Shown: one piece after another, positions 51,559 through 61,515 of the stretch
Layout of the letters: every line of letters starts with the position of its first letter
Position numbering within the stretch: position 1 is the stretch's first letter
Notes under the pieces: generated by a model
The model's input: the letters and a program-made list of their open reading frames with translations, nothing else
What the model was told of the DNA's origin: nothing
The model's database searches: none
Program-made: the position numbers and the translations under genes
Assembly: GCF_014647675.1 (NCBI RefSeq)
Contig: NZ_BMPQ01000003.1
Location: forward strand, 446,373-510,372
DNA: 64,000 nt
Reading direction: 5' to 3'
Source: Streptomyces flaveus
GTDB taxonomy: Bacteria; Actinomycetota; Actinomycetes; Streptomycetales; Streptomycetaceae

Positions 51559-53313
51559 ATGGCGGCGCAATTCGGCAGAAGGCTTGCCAAAGGGGCGGTA
51601 ACGACCGCTGTGGCCGCGGCCGCGGTGGCGGCCCTGTCCGCGTCCCAGGCCCCGGGCGTGACCGACAACACGCAAGACCGCCAGAACGCCGGTTCGCAGC
51701 CCTCGACCGAGGTCAACCCCGAAGAGAGCGCGACCGGTAACTCGCCGTACTACACGGACCTCCCGCCGCTCAACAGCCCGACCCCGAGCCCGACTCCCGG
51801 CACCGAGGGCCCCATCGCCGCGGGCGACGCCGAGGCCGGCATTCCCGCGACCGTCCTCGACGCCTACAAGAAGGCCGAGGCGGCACTGCGGGAGTCCAAG
51901 CCCGGCTGCAACCTCCCCTGGGAACTCCTCGCCGCCATCGGCAAGGTCGAGTCCGGCCAGGCCCGCGGTGGTCGCGTCGATGCCGACGGCACCACGATCA
52001 CCCCGATTCTCGGCCCTGTTCTCAACGGCAACGGCTTCGCGAACATCTCCGACACGGACGGCGGTTCCTTCGACGGGGACACGACGCACGACCGCGCCGT
52101 CGGCCCCATGCAGTTCATCCCCTCCACCTGGGCCTGGGCGGGCCGGGACGGCAACGGCGACGGCACGAAGAACCCCAACAACATCTACGACGCGGCCCTC
52201 GCCGCCGGCCACTACCTCTGCCGGCTGGACCGCGACATGAACGTCCAGAAGGAACTGAACCGCGCGATCCTCAGCTACAACCCATCGACGGAATACCTGA
52301 ACCTGGTCCTGTCGTGGCTCGAGTACTACCGCAAGGGCACCCACGAGGTGCCGGACGGCACGGGCACACTGCCTTCCGGTCGCAGCGACGACAACAACAG
52401 CGGGGCGAGCCCCAACAACCCGTCGCCGACCCCTCCGGCCACATCGAGGCCGCCGAACTCCAACTCCACGCCTGACGGCGGCGACTCCACCAGTCCCACG
52501 CCTCCGCGTGGCGGGTCCACGAGTCCCACGCCTCCTGGGTCTCCCAGCCCGCCCCCGCCCAGCTCGCCGCCCCCGAGCACCACCCCGCCCCCCACCGGCA
52601 CCGACACGGTCGACCACCTGGAGGACGCGGGCACCGGCAAGCTCACCGCGACCGCGGGCGACGCCTTCACCGAGAAGATCGCCGCGCGCACCGAGACCAA
52701 GGCCGGCAGGGCCGTGCCGAAGGTCCGGGTCCGCTTCACGATCGTCGGTGACACGGACGCCACCTTCAGCGGCGGCGAAAGCGTCGCCACGGTCGTCACC
52801 AACAGTGCGGGCGTGGCCACCGCGCCCGCGCTCAAGGCCGGTGAGAAGACGGGCGAGTTCACGGTCCGCGCCACCGTCGTCGGCCGCAGCGTGCCCGGCC
52901 TCGACTACACGGCGACGGTCACCGCCCGCCAGGCCGACGCCCTCGCACGCACCAGCGACACCGCGCTGACCTGTGCCCCGGGCGACGAGTTCGCAGACCA
53001 GGTCGAGGTGAAGGCCACGTACAAGGGCGCCGCCGCCGACGGTGTCGCGGCCACCGCCACGCTCATCACGTCGGCGGACGACGCGACCGTGAACGACAAG
53101 GGCCCTTACTTCAAGGACGCCGACGGCAAGACCGTACGCACCCTGAAGGGCCTCGAGACGGACGCGAACGGCCTGCTCAAGCTGCCGAAGCTGTACGCGG
53201 ACGACACGACCGGCACGTTCCTGCTGCGCATCTCCACCACCGGCGGCGCGACACTGACGGTCGAACTGGAGGTGGCGGCGGCGACCGCCTCGCCGAGCCC
53301 CTCCGCCTCGTAG
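51559..53313 (+). CDS. Secreted lytic transglycosylase with Ig-like domains
   Basis: 584 aa. Signal peptide (residues ~1-30), a disordered region, then a lytic transglycosylase domain (about 95-245) with NLPWELLAAIGKVESGQARG, whose Glu is the expected catalytic acid, RAVGPMQFIPSTWA and NIYDAALAAGHYLC. A Ser/Thr/Pro-rich linker (about 265-345) leads to two Ig-like/Big1-type beta domains that may bind the wall. It would cleave peptidoglycan glycan strands. ATG 51559 follows GGGAGGGA. The 135-bp leader was examined for a cyclic-di-AMP riboswitch, which I could not recognise. Confidence 0.88.
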   Translation: MAAQFGRRLAKGAVTTAVAAAAVAALSASQAPGVTDNTQDRQNAGSQPSTEVNPEESATGNSPYYTDLPPLNSPTPSPTPGTEGPIAAGDAEAGIPATVLDAYKKAEAALRESKPGCNLPWELLAAIGKVESGQARGGRVDADGTTITPILGPVLNGNGFANISDTDGGSFDGDTTHDRAVGPMQFIPSTWAWAGRDGNGDGTKNPNNIYDAALAAGHYLCRLDRDMNVQKELNRAILSYNPSTEYLNLVLSWLEYYRKGTHEVPDGTGTLPSGRSDDNNSGASPNNPSPTPPATSRPPNSNSTPDGGDSTSPTPPRGGSTSPTPPGSPSPPPPSSPPPSTTPPPTGTDTVDHLEDAGTGKLTATAGDAFTEKIAARTETKAGRAVPKVRVRFTIVGDTDATFSGGESVATVVTNSAGVATAPALKAGEKTGEFTVRATVVGRSVPGLDYTATVTARQADALARTSDTALTCAPGDEFADQVEVKATYKGAAADGVAATATLITSADDATVNDKGPYFKDADGKTVRTLKGLETDANGLLKLPKLYADDTTGTFLLRISTTGGATLTVELEVAAATASPSPSAS

Positions 53314-53325
53314 GTCCTCCGGATC

Positions 53326-53367
53326 AGCGGCGCCCCCTCCGTACGGCCGTACGGAGGGGGCGCCGCT
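53326..53367 (+). terminator. Terminator after lytic transglycosylase gene
   Basis: A 19-bp perfect stem (53326-53344 with 53349-53367) and a GGCC loop, 13 bp after the stop. Confidence 0.9.
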
Positions 53368-53457
53368 GTCTGTGTGTGCAACGTGTTCTCATCTCGCTCT
53401 GCCGTTGCTACGGTGCCCCAGCCCTGACGCTCCATCAGCTCACTGGGGAGGCCCCGC

Positions 53458-53592
53458 ATGCGTGCCCTGATCGCCGCCGCGACCGGTCTCGCCGTCGCGC
53501 TCGCGCTGGTCCTCACGATCACGGCTATCGGCTCGCCGGCCGGCAAGACCTCACCGAAACCGCTGCTGACCACCATCCCCGAGCACCCGTAA
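53458..53592 (+). CDS. 44-aa hydrophobic peptide (SPW_0924 family)
   Basis: Small gene: ATG 53458 preceded by GGGGAGG, ending TAA 53590-53592. The peptide has one N-terminal hydrophobic segment (about 3-25: a signal or membrane anchor) and a short tail ending TTIPEHP. I recall this as the conserved Streptomyces SPW_0924 family, function unknown. It lies 21 bp upstream of the DUF3068 gene on the same strand, so the two are probably co-transcribed. Confidence 0.8.
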   Translation: MRALIAAATGLAVALALVLTITAIGSPAGKTSPKPLLTTIPEHP

Positions 53593-53613
53593 CCCCTAGG
53601 GAGGGCCGCCCAG

Positions 53614-54606
53614 ATGCGCCGCAAGGCCAGCCTGATCCTCCTCGCCCTCGCCGTGTTCTGCACGGCGCTGTCCCCGCTGCTGCGCTGGTACGCCTTCCCC
53701 CGCCTCGCCAAGATCCCGGCCCACCAGTACCAGGACATGGTCCTGGAGGCGAAGGACGCCACCCTCCTCGACTACGGGACCATGCAGTCCAGGAAAGTCG
53801 ACAAGGTCAGCATCGTGCAGACCCTCAAGGGCAACGTCGAGGCCTCCGAAAAGATCGAGAAGACAGCGGGCCGCGACGTCGTCGTATGGGACGGCCTGTC
53901 CTATGTCCAGGGCCCGGACGGCAAGATGGTCTCCAAGATCCCCGAGCGCTACATCTTCGACGCGCACACCCAGGAACCCGTCCACGCCACCGGCGAGATG
54001 GTCGACGGCGACGCCGTCAGGCGCGAGGGCATCGAGTTCAAGTGGCCCTTCCTGACCGAGAAACGGGACTACGAGTACTTCGACGCGCAGGCCCGCGTCA
54101 CCGCGCCCATCCACTACAAGGGCGAGCAGGACTTCCGGGGCGTAAACGTTTACTACTTCGAGCAGACCATCCCCTGGACCAAAGTGCCCTTCCCCAAGAC
54201 CATGCCGGTCAAAGGCATCACTCCGGAGTCGGTCGCCAAGACGGGCACCACCCGCTGGTACACCACCGTCCGCAAGTTCTGGGTCGAACCCGCCACCGGA
54301 GCGCCCGTCTACGGCGAGGAGATCCACAAGGAGGAACTGCGCGGCGGCACGCTCCTGGGGGACCGCGACAAGGTGACCGCGTTCTCCGGGCACGTCAAAA
54401 TGCGCGAGGACTACATCGAGTCGACGGTCGACCTGGTCAAGTCCCAGCGCGTACTCATCATGTTGCTGACCTCGTACCTGCCCTGGGGTTTCCTGATCCT
54501 GGGCGCCGGGCTGCTGTCGCTGTCCCTGTACCTGGAGGCCCGCAGCCGCCGCCCCGCGGACCCTTCGTCCACCCAGACGCACGAACCGGAGCCCGTCAGC
54601 GCCTGA
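53614..54606 (+). CDS. DUF3068 membrane protein (PorA-family-like)
   Basis: 330 aa with an N-terminal membrane segment (SLILLALAVFCTALSPLL), a large external beta-rich domain containing YFDAQARVTAPIHYKGEQ, and a C-terminal membrane helix (LTSYLPWGFLILGAGLLSLSLYL) with a short cytoplasmic tail. This architecture is DUF3068, sometimes labelled porin PorA family in actinobacteria; function unproven. ATG 53614 follows AGGGAGG. The last 11 bp overlap the convergent hrpB gene. Confidence 0.85.
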   Translation: MRRKASLILLALAVFCTALSPLLRWYAFPRLAKIPAHQYQDMVLEAKDATLLDYGTMQSRKVDKVSIVQTLKGNVEASEKIEKTAGRDVVVWDGLSYVQGPDGKMVSKIPERYIFDAHTQEPVHATGEMVDGDAVRREGIEFKWPFLTEKRDYEYFDAQARVTAPIHYKGEQDFRGVNVYYFEQTIPWTKVPFPKTMPVKGITPESVAKTGTTRWYTTVRKFWVEPATGAPVYGEEIHKEELRGGTLLGDRDKVTAFSGHVKMREDYIESTVDLVKSQRVLIMLLTSYLPWGFLILGAGLLSLSLYLEARSRRPADPSSTQTHEPEPVSA

Positions 54607-57362
54607 GTCGCGCGTTCGTGTACCGGGTCGGCTCCGCCGTCGCGGGATCCTCGGGCCACGGATGCTTCGGATACCTCCCACGCAACTCGGCCCGTACGCC
54701 CCGGTATCCGTCCCGCCAGAACGAGGCGAGGTCGGCGGTGACGGCGGCGGGCCGTCCCGCGGGCGACAGCAGATGCACGAGTACGGGCACACCGGCGACG
54801 GCCGGGGACTCCTGCAGCCCGAACATCTCCTGCAACTTCACAGCGAGCACGGGCCGTTCGGGATCCGCGTAGTCGATTCGGATTCTGGACCCACTGGGCA
54901 CCTCGATCCGCTCGGGCGCCAACTCCTCGAACCGCGCCGCCTCCCCGGAGGCCCACGGCAACAGCCGCCCGAGGGCCTGCCCTGCGTCGATCCGTGCCAG
55001 ATCGGCCCGCCGCCGCGCCCGGCTCAGCTCTGGCTCCAGCCAGTCGTCCACGCGCGCGTGCAGGGCGTCGTCCGACACATCGGGCCAGGGAGCCCTCAGA
55101 TGGCGACGCAGAAACCCGAGCCGCTGCCGCAGCACCTCGGCATCCCGCGACCATCGCAACAGCCCAAGACCCTCCTCCCGCAACCCGTCCAGCAGCGCCT
55201 GTCGTACGAGCCCGGAGTCGGCGTTCCTGATCGGCCGCACCGCCAACTCCACGGCCCCCAACCGCTCGACACGCCGGGCGACCACGTCCCCCTCCGCCCA
55301 GCGCACCTCCTCGCCCTCGCCGTGCAGTGCCCCGGCGGCCCGCCGCGCGGTCTCCTCATCGACCACGGCCCCGAGCCGCACGCGCGCGTGCCCCGCTCCC
55401 ACCGGCCGATCCGCGACGGCGACAGCGAGCCAGCCGGCTCCCCGCAACCCCGTCCCTCCGCCGAGCTCGGCCCTCGTACCGGACACCATGAGATACGAGC
55501 CGCCCTGCGCACGAGCAACCCGCTCCGGGAACGCGAGAGCGGCGACGAGGCCTGCGACGTGGTCGTCGCCGAAGGTTTCCCGCGCACGCGCGCCGGGCCT
55601 GGCGGGTCCGGATGGCGGTGAGGCTTCGGCGCGTGATCGGGCGGGCACGGCGTTGGCGGTGGCTTCCGGCGGGGTGCTGTTTACGTTGCCGGCCGACTGC
55701 GCGGGCCGGTCGGCGCGGTCGGGTCCTTGACCGGGACGTCCGGCATGAGGGGGTGCGGGCGCTGCGGCGCTGTTGAAGACGGGTTCGTCGGCGCCGGGAG
55801 CGTGCGCGCCGGTCGCCCCGCCACTGAGCGGAGCGGGTGCCGTCGCGGCACGGAGCCGCCGCGCCTCCGCGCGCCAGCGGCGCGCATACGCGTCGCCCCC
55901 TCGCCGGGCGGTACGCCAGGCAGCGGCGAGGTCGTCGCCGTACTCGCGTGGTGGCTCCTCGCTCAGCAGGGCGACCACCTCGGCTGCCCGGTCGGCGCCG
56001 ACCTCGGGTGCCGCGTCCAGCAGGGCGCGGGCCAGCCGGGGATGCAACCCCAGCCGGGACATGCGTACCCCCCCGCTCCGTGGCCCGCCCCGCGGAGTCC
56101 ACCGCCCCGATGGCCGTCAGGACGGTGCGTGCAGCGGCGAGCGCGCCGCTCGGCGGCGGGTCCAGCAGCGCGAGCCCGGACGCGTCCGGATCGCCCCAGC
56201 ACGCCGTCTGCAAGGCGAACGCCGTCAGGTCGGCCACCTTGATCTCCGGCGCGGGGAAACGCGGCAGACGGGCGTCCTCCGCCTCCGCCCAGCACCGGTA
56301 CACCGCCCCGGGCGCCTCACGCCCGGCCCGCCCCGCACGCTGCCGTCCGGCCGCCTGTGACGCCCGTACGGTCGTCAGCGCACTCAGCCCCCGCGCGTGA
56401 TCGACGCGCGGCTCCCGGGCCAGCCCGGCGTCCACGACGACCCGTACGCCGGGCACCGTGAGGGACGACTCGGCCACGGACGTCGCGAGCACCACCCGAC
56501 GCCGTGCACCGGGCGAGAGCACCGCGTCCTGGACGGCTGCGGGCGCCCGTCCGTGCACCTGGAGCACCTCGATCCCGCTCAGATCCCCCAACTGCCCGGC
56601 GACACGGGCGATTTCCCCGACGCCGGGCAGAAAGCACAGCACGTCCCCCGCGCGCTCGGACAGTGCCCGCCGCACCACCGACGCCACATGCGTCAGCAGC
56701 GCCGGATCCACCCGCATCCCGTGCGGCGGCCGCACCGGCCGCGCGGGCGGCGCCCACACCACCTCGACGGGATACGAGGCGTCCTTTGACGTGATCACGG
56801 GGGCATGGCCCAGCAGCCGCGCCCACCCCTCCGCGTCCGTCGTCGCGGAAGCGGCCACCAGCCGCAGCTCGGGGCGGAGAGCGGCCCGTACGTCCCACAG
56901 GAAGGCCGCCACCGTATCGGCGTCCAGATGCCGCTCATGGCACTCGTCGAGCACGACCACGTCGACACCGGCGAGTTCCTGGTCCCGCTGCAATCGCTGC
57001 AACAGGACACCGGTCGTCACGACCTCCACGCGCGCGCGTGGCCCCACCACCCGCTCACCGCGCACCGTGTAGCCGACGCGCCCGCCGACCTTCTCACCGA
57101 GCAGCCACGCCATCCGCCGAGCGGCGGCCCGGGCGGCGATCCGCCGCGGCTCGGCGACGACGACACGACGTACGACCGGACGATCCGCGTCCGCACCCGA
57201 GGCCGGGCCCAGCAGCCCGGCCAGTTCCAGGGGAACCAGCGTCGTCTTGCCCGTCCCGGGCGGCGCACACAGCACAGCCGTGCCATGCCCCTCCAGGGCA
57301 TCCCGCAACGCGGGCACGACGGAACGAACGGGCAACCGGTCCAGAGCGTCGGTACGGATCAC
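54596..57362 (-). pseudogene. hrpB: ATP-dependent helicase HrpB, frameshifted
   Basis: DEAH-box RNA/DNA helicase. The N-terminal frame (from GTG/ATG at 57362) has Walker A APPGTGKTTLVPLELAG, DECHERHLDADTV and the helicase C-terminal motifs (TSVAESSLTVPGV, QRAGRAGRE). At a run of seven C's (56068-56074) the frame is lost. The rest of the protein (MSRLGLHPRLARALLDAAPE onward, HrpB C-terminal domain) continues in another frame to 54596. One fewer C would restore a single ~921-aa protein. It may be a sequencing error, a real mutation or phase-variable slippage. A Pro/Ala-rich insert (about 55,560-55,830) interrupts the C-terminal half. If truly broken, the two parts could still make an intact helicase core. 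Confidence 0.85.
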
Positions 57363-57395
57363 GCCCCCAGTGTCGTACGACAGCCAAAACGCCCC

Positions 57396-57439
57396 GCACG
57401 CGCGCGTGCCCCCGCAATCACCCGCACGCGCGCGCGTGC
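57396..57439. repeat. Paired alternating CG palindromes
   Basis: GCACGCGCGCGTGC (57396-57409) and GCACGCGCGCGCGTGC (57424-57439) in the gap between hrpB and the methyltransferase gene. Similar ACGCGCGCGT units occur at 60356-60365 and 60383-60392. Confidence 0.8.
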
Positions 57440-57447
57440 CCGTTCGG

Positions 57448-58341
57448 TTATTCGTCCCGCTCGTCCCGCACGCACACGAAAATCGCCGTCCCAGGGATCA
57501 GGTTTCCGCGCAGCGGCGACCAGCCGCCCCACTCCTGGCTGTTCCAGGATGGCCATTCCGGTTCGACCAGGTCCACCAGCCGGAAGCCCGCCGCCACCAC
57601 GTCCCGGATCCGGTCGCCGACCGTCCTGTGGTGCTCGACGTACACCGCGCGACCCTTCTCGTCCTGCTCCACGTACGGCGTGCGGTCGAAGTACGAGGCG
57701 GACACGCTCAAGCCCTCGGGCCCCGGCTCGTCGGGGAAGGCCCAGCGGATCGGATGCGTGACGGAGAAGACGAACCGGCCGCCGGGCCGCAGCACGCGGC
57801 GTACCTCCCGAAGGACCCGCACCGGATCGGCGACGAACGGCAGCGCCCCGTACGCCGAGCACGCCAGGTCGAACGTGCTGTCCCCGAAGGGCAGCGCCCC
57901 GGCGTCCGCCTCCACGAGGGCCACGCCCTGGGTGCCGATCCGCAGAGCGTGCTGAAGCTGCCGGTGCGAGAGGTCCAGAGCGACCGGGCGGGCCCCTTGG
58001 GCCGCCAGCCAGCGCGAACACTGTGCCGCCCCCGCGCCGATCTCCAGGACGTCCTTGCCCTTCAGCTCCTCGGCCGGTCCCAGCAGCTCGGCCTCCACCT
58101 CGTCGAGCCCCTCGGGCCCCCATACGAAGCGGTCGTCACCGAGGAACGTGCCGTGCTCGACCTGGTACTCGTCCGCGTTCCGGTCCCACCACCCTCGACT
58201 GGCGCGGGAGGTCTCCGCGACGTCCGCCGGGCGTCGTGTCGCCTCCGGCTCGAGCGGTTGGGGCTCTTCGGGCTCTTGGATGATCGGCTCCCTCGTATTA
58301 GTCTGCGGCCTCGTCCGTCCGACCCGTCCCGGTGGTGTCAC
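57448..58341 (-). CDS. SAM-dependent class I methyltransferase
   Basis: About 280-297 aa. The Rossmann core has VLEIGAGAAQCSRWLAAQGA (SAM motif I), VEADAGALPFGDSTFDLACS and VLREVRRVLRPGGRFVFSV. The C-terminal part contains EPEWPSWNSQEWGGWSPLRG, typical of a Streptomyces family of unknown substrate. The start is unclear: the conserved region begins near PADVAETSRASRGWW. The nearest in-frame start is GTG 58341 with no ribosome binding site, whereas a GAGGGAG sits before ATC codons at 58284. Confidence 0.82.
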   Translation of the reverse strand: MTPPGRVGRTRPQTNTREPIIQEPEEPQPLEPEATRRPADVAETSRASRGWWDRNADEYQVEHGTFLGDDRFVWGPEGLDEVEAELLGPAEELKGKDVLEIGAGAAQCSRWLAAQGARPVALDLSHRQLQHALRIGTQGVALVEADAGALPFGDSTFDLACSAYGALPFVADPVRVLREVRRVLRPGGRFVFSVTHPIRWAFPDEPGPEGLSVSASYFDRTPYVEQDEKGRAVYVEHHRTVGDRIRDVVAAGFRLVDLVEPEWPSWNSQEWGGWSPLRGNLIPGTAIFVCVRDERDE

Positions 58342-58454
58342 GGAAGGGGCGTTTGGGCCTGTGTGACTCCAGACGGTGTCTGATACGCGGCTCGGCCGCG
58401 AGTGGTCTTGTGCCGGGTATGGGGCGATCCGCCCCGGGTGTGCGCCTTCGCGCA

Positions 58455-58483
58455 TTGACCGTGTCCGGCTGCCCCCGTATGCT
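58455..58483 (+). promoter_or_regulatory. rpsA promoter (HrdB/sigma-70 type)
   Basis: TTGACC-17 bp-TATGCT, a near-consensus pair with ideal spacing. Transcription would begin near 58490, leaving a ~190-nt 5' leader before rpsA, where autoregulation by S1 is possible. The 58342-58682 interval (341 bp) otherwise shows no gene. Confidence 0.75.
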
Positions 58484-58682
58484 ACAAGTTGCGCTGCGGG
58501 CCTGCGCTCCTCAGACGTAGCAGGCTGCGCTCGCATCTGTATGTATGTCCCCTCGGTTGTCGAGGCGCCCCGGTCATCGGATTTCGGCGCTTCCTTGGCT
58601 GTCCGGCTTCTGCAGAGCGAAACGGGCTCCCGGCGTGAGCAGTACCTACGACTTCAATGTCCGTACCGGAGCCCTTTCCCAC

Positions 58683-60197
58683 ATGACGAGCAGCACCGAG
58701 ACCACCGCCACCACCCCGCAGGTTGCGGTCAACGACATCGGTAACGAGGAAGCCTTCCTCGCCGCGATCGACGAGACGATCAAGTACTTCAACGACGGCG
58801 ACATCGTCGACGGCGTCATCGTGAAGGTCGACAGGGACGAGGTCCTGCTCGACATCGGTTACAAGACCGAAGGTGTTATCCCGAGCCGCGAGCTCTCGAT
58901 CAAGCACGACGTCGACCCCAATGAGGTCGTCGCCGTCGGTGACGAGATCGAGGCCCTTGTTCTCCAGAAGGAGGACAAGGAAGGCCGCCTGATCCTCTCG
59001 AAGAAGCGTGCCCAGTACGAGCGTGCCTGGGGCACCATCGAGAAGATCAAGGAAGAGGACGGCATCGTCACCGGTACCGTCATCGAGGTCGTCAAGGGTG
59101 GTCTCATCCTCGACATCGGCCTCCGTGGCTTCCTCCCGGCCTCCCTGGTCGAGATGCGCCGCGTTCGCGACCTCCAGCCCTACGTGGGCAAGGAGCTCGA
59201 GGCCAAGATCATCGAGCTGGACAAGAACCGCAACAACGTGGTCCTGTCCCGCCGTGCCTGGCTGGAGCAGACCCAGTCCGAGGTCCGCCAGACCTTCCTC
59301 ACGACCCTCCAGAAGGGTCAGGTCCGCTCCGGCGTGGTCTCCTCGATCGTCAACTTCGGTGCCTTCGTGGACCTGGGTGGCGTCGACGGTCTGGTTCACG
59401 TCTCCGAGCTGTCCTGGAAGCACATCGACCACCCCTCCGAGGTCGTCGAGGTCGGCCAGGAGGTCACGGTCGAGGTCCTGGACGTCGACATGGACCGCGA
59501 GCGCGTCTCCCTGTCGCTGAAGGCGACCCAGGAAGACCCGTGGCAGCAGTTCGCCCGCACCCACCAGATCGGCCAGGTCGTGCCCGGCAAGGTCACGAAG
59601 CTGGTTCCGTTCGGTGCGTTCGTCCGCGTGGACGAGGGCATCGAGGGTCTGGTCCACATCTCCGAGCTGGCCGAGCGCCACGTGGAGATCCCGGAGCAGG
59701 TCGTCCAGGTCAACGACGAGATCTTCGTCAAGGTCATCGACATCGACCTCGAGCGCCGTCGCATCAGCCTCTCGCTGAAGCAGGCCAACGAGGCCTTCGG
59801 TGCCGACCCGGCCTCGGTGGAGTTCGACCCCACGCTGTACGGCATGGCCGCGTCGTACGACGACCAGGGCAACTACATCTACCCCGAGGGCTTCGACCCC
59901 GAGACCAACGACTGGCTCGAGGGTTACGAGAAGCAGCGCGAGGCCTGGGAGGGCCAGTACGCCGAGGCGCAGGCGCGCTTCGAGCAGCACCAGGCGCAGG
60001 TCATCAAGTCCCGCGAGGCGGACGCCCAGGCCGAGGCCGAGGGTGCTGCCGGCGGCGGCACCCCGGGTGCGGCTCCGGCTGCCTCCGGTGGCGGTGGCGG
60101 TTCGTACTCCTCGGAGTCGGACGACAACTCCGGCGCCCTGGCGTCGGACGAGGCCCTGGCTGCCCTCCGCGAGAAGCTGGCCGGCGGCCAGAGCTGA
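58683..60197 (+). CDS. rpsA: 30S ribosomal protein S1
   Basis: 504 aa with four S1 RNA-binding domains (about 40-105, 125-190, 205-280, 295-365), e.g. GDIVDGVIVKVDRDEVLLDIG and GQVVPGKVTKLVPFGAFVRV. The tail is Glu/Gln-rich, then Gly/Ser-rich and disordered. S1 delivers structured mRNAs to the 30S subunit; in actinobacteria it also binds tmRNA. ATG 58683 is chosen from the known N-terminus; the frame is open to 58545. Codons are strongly biased to C, as for a highly expressed gene. A 16-bp terminator follows. Confidence 0.97.
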   Translation: MTSSTETTATTPQVAVNDIGNEEAFLAAIDETIKYFNDGDIVDGVIVKVDRDEVLLDIGYKTEGVIPSRELSIKHDVDPNEVVAVGDEIEALVLQKEDKEGRLILSKKRAQYERAWGTIEKIKEEDGIVTGTVIEVVKGGLILDIGLRGFLPASLVEMRRVRDLQPYVGKELEAKIIELDKNRNNVVLSRRAWLEQTQSEVRQTFLTTLQKGQVRSGVVSSIVNFGAFVDLGGVDGLVHVSELSWKHIDHPSEVVEVGQEVTVEVLDVDMDRERVSLSLKATQEDPWQQFARTHQIGQVVPGKVTKLVPFGAFVRVDEGIEGLVHISELAERHVEIPEQVVQVNDEIFVKVIDIDLERRRISLSLKQANEAFGADPASVEFDPTLYGMAASYDDQGNYIYPEGFDPETNDWLEGYEKQREAWEGQYAEAQARFEQHQAQVIKSREADAQAEAEGAAGGGTPGAAPAASGGGGGSYSSESDDNSGALASDEALAALREKLAGGQS

Positions 60198-60225
60198 TCG
60201 TCGGCGCCAGTCCGAGTAGGTAGTA

Positions 60226-60262
60226 ACTGGGCCCGCACCCCTGTTGGGGGTGCGGGCCCAGT
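60226..60262 (+). terminator. Terminator after rpsA
   Basis: A 16-bp perfect stem (ACTGGGCCCGCACCCC / GGGGTGCGGGCCCAGT) with a 5-nt loop, 29 bp after the stop. Confidence 0.9.
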
Positions 60263-60509
60263 GCCTTTGCCCCCGCAGGGGGCTGCCCGCGCTCCCCGCC
60301 GAGGGCTCGTCCGCCCTTTGGCCGCCCGCGAGGCGGTTAATCGCCCTCTACCTCTACGCGCGCGTGCCCCCCTCTGCCCTCCACGCGCGCGTACCGATGA
60401 CGCCGTAGCGGATGAGAAGGCGATAAGAGGGTCAGGAAGGGGCGCGCTTCGGGAATGCCCGCGTTCCAGGACTCGTTGTGAAGTACGAACACGAGGAGGA
60501 GCGGTCACA
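60263..60509. other. Gap between rpsA terminator and PAC2 gene
   Basis: No gene seen. It contains two ACGCGCGCGT palindromes (60356-60365, 60383-60392) and presumably the PAC2-gene promoter, which I could not place. Confidence 0.5.
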
Positions 60510-61448
60510 GTGCTTGATCCGCAGGGTTTGTACGCATGGGAGCCGAAGGGCCTGGCCGTCGTCGACATGGCGCTCGCCCAGGAGTCGGCGGGCCTTGTCA
60601 TGCTCTACCACTTCGACGGATACATCGACGCGGGTGAGACCGGCGACCAGATCGTCGACCGGCTCCTCGGCTCGCTGCCCCACCAGGTCGTCGCCCGGTT
60701 CGACCACGACCGGCTCGTGGACTACCGCGCCCGTCGCCCGCTGCTGACGTTCAAGCGCGACCACTGGGCCGACTACGAAGAGCCCACGCTCGACGTCCGG
60801 CTCGTCCAGGACGCGACGGGTGCCCCCTTCCTGCTCCTCTCCGGCCCGGAGCCGGACGTCGAGTGGGAGCGCTTCGCCGTGGCCGTCCAGCAGATCGTGG
60901 AGCGGCTCGGCGTCCGCCTGGCCGTGAACTTCCACGGCATCCCCATGGGTGTTCCGCACACCCGTCCCGTGGGCCTCACTCCGCACGGCAACCGCAACGA
61001 ACTGGTGCCCGGCCACAGCAGCCCCTTCGAAGAGGCCCAGGTCCCCGGCAGCGCCGAGTCGCTCGTCGAGTACCGCCTCATGGCGGCCGGACATGACGTC
61101 CTGGGTGTCGCCGCGCACGTGCCGCACTACATCGCCCGTTCCCCGTACCCGGACGCCTCGCTGACCGTACTGGAGGCGATCACCGGAGCGACCGGCCTGG
61201 TTCTGCCGGGTATCGCACATGCCCTGCGCACCGACGCGCACCGTACGCAGACCGAGATCGACCGGCAGATCCAGGAGGGCGACGAGGAACTCGTCGCGCT
61301 CGTCCAGGGCCTTGAGCATCAGTACGACGCCGCCGCGGGCGCCGAGACACGGGGCAACATGCTCGCCGAACCCCTGGACATCCCGTCGGCGGACGAGATC
61401 GGGCTCGAGTTCGAGCGGTTCCTGGCGGAGCGGGAAGGCGACGCATAG
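60510..61448 (+). CDS. PAC2-family protein (proteasome assembly chaperone-like)
   Basis: 312-aa soluble protein of the PAC2 family: [20 protein letters not shown] near the N-terminus, [21 protein letters not shown], and [19 protein letters not shown]. In actinobacteria the family is related to proteasome assembly chaperones but its role is not settled. I start at GTG 60510, after GAGGAGGA; the frame is open to 60261 without a better site. The last ~60 residues are helical and charged. Confidence 0.88.
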   Translation: MLDPQGLYAWEPKGLAVVDMALAQESAGLVMLYHFDGYIDAGETGDQIVDRLLGSLPHQVVARFDHDRLVDYRARRPLLTFKRDHWADYEEPTLDVRLVQDATGAPFLLLSGPEPDVEWERFAVAVQQIVERLGVRLAVNFHGIPMGVPHTRPVGLTPHGNRNELVPGHSSPFEEAQVPGSAESLVEYRLMAAGHDVLGVAAHVPHYIARSPYPDASLTVLEAITGATGLVLPGIAHALRTDAHRTQTEIDRQIQEGDEELVALVQGLEHQYDAAAGAETRGNMLAEPLDIPSADEIGLEFERFLAEREGDA

Positions 61449-61515
61449 CGCAGCGGCGGAGGGCCAACGAGGCCTGTCGATGGCGTTGTCAGAGGCAGGT
61501 CCTAAGCTTTCGAGC

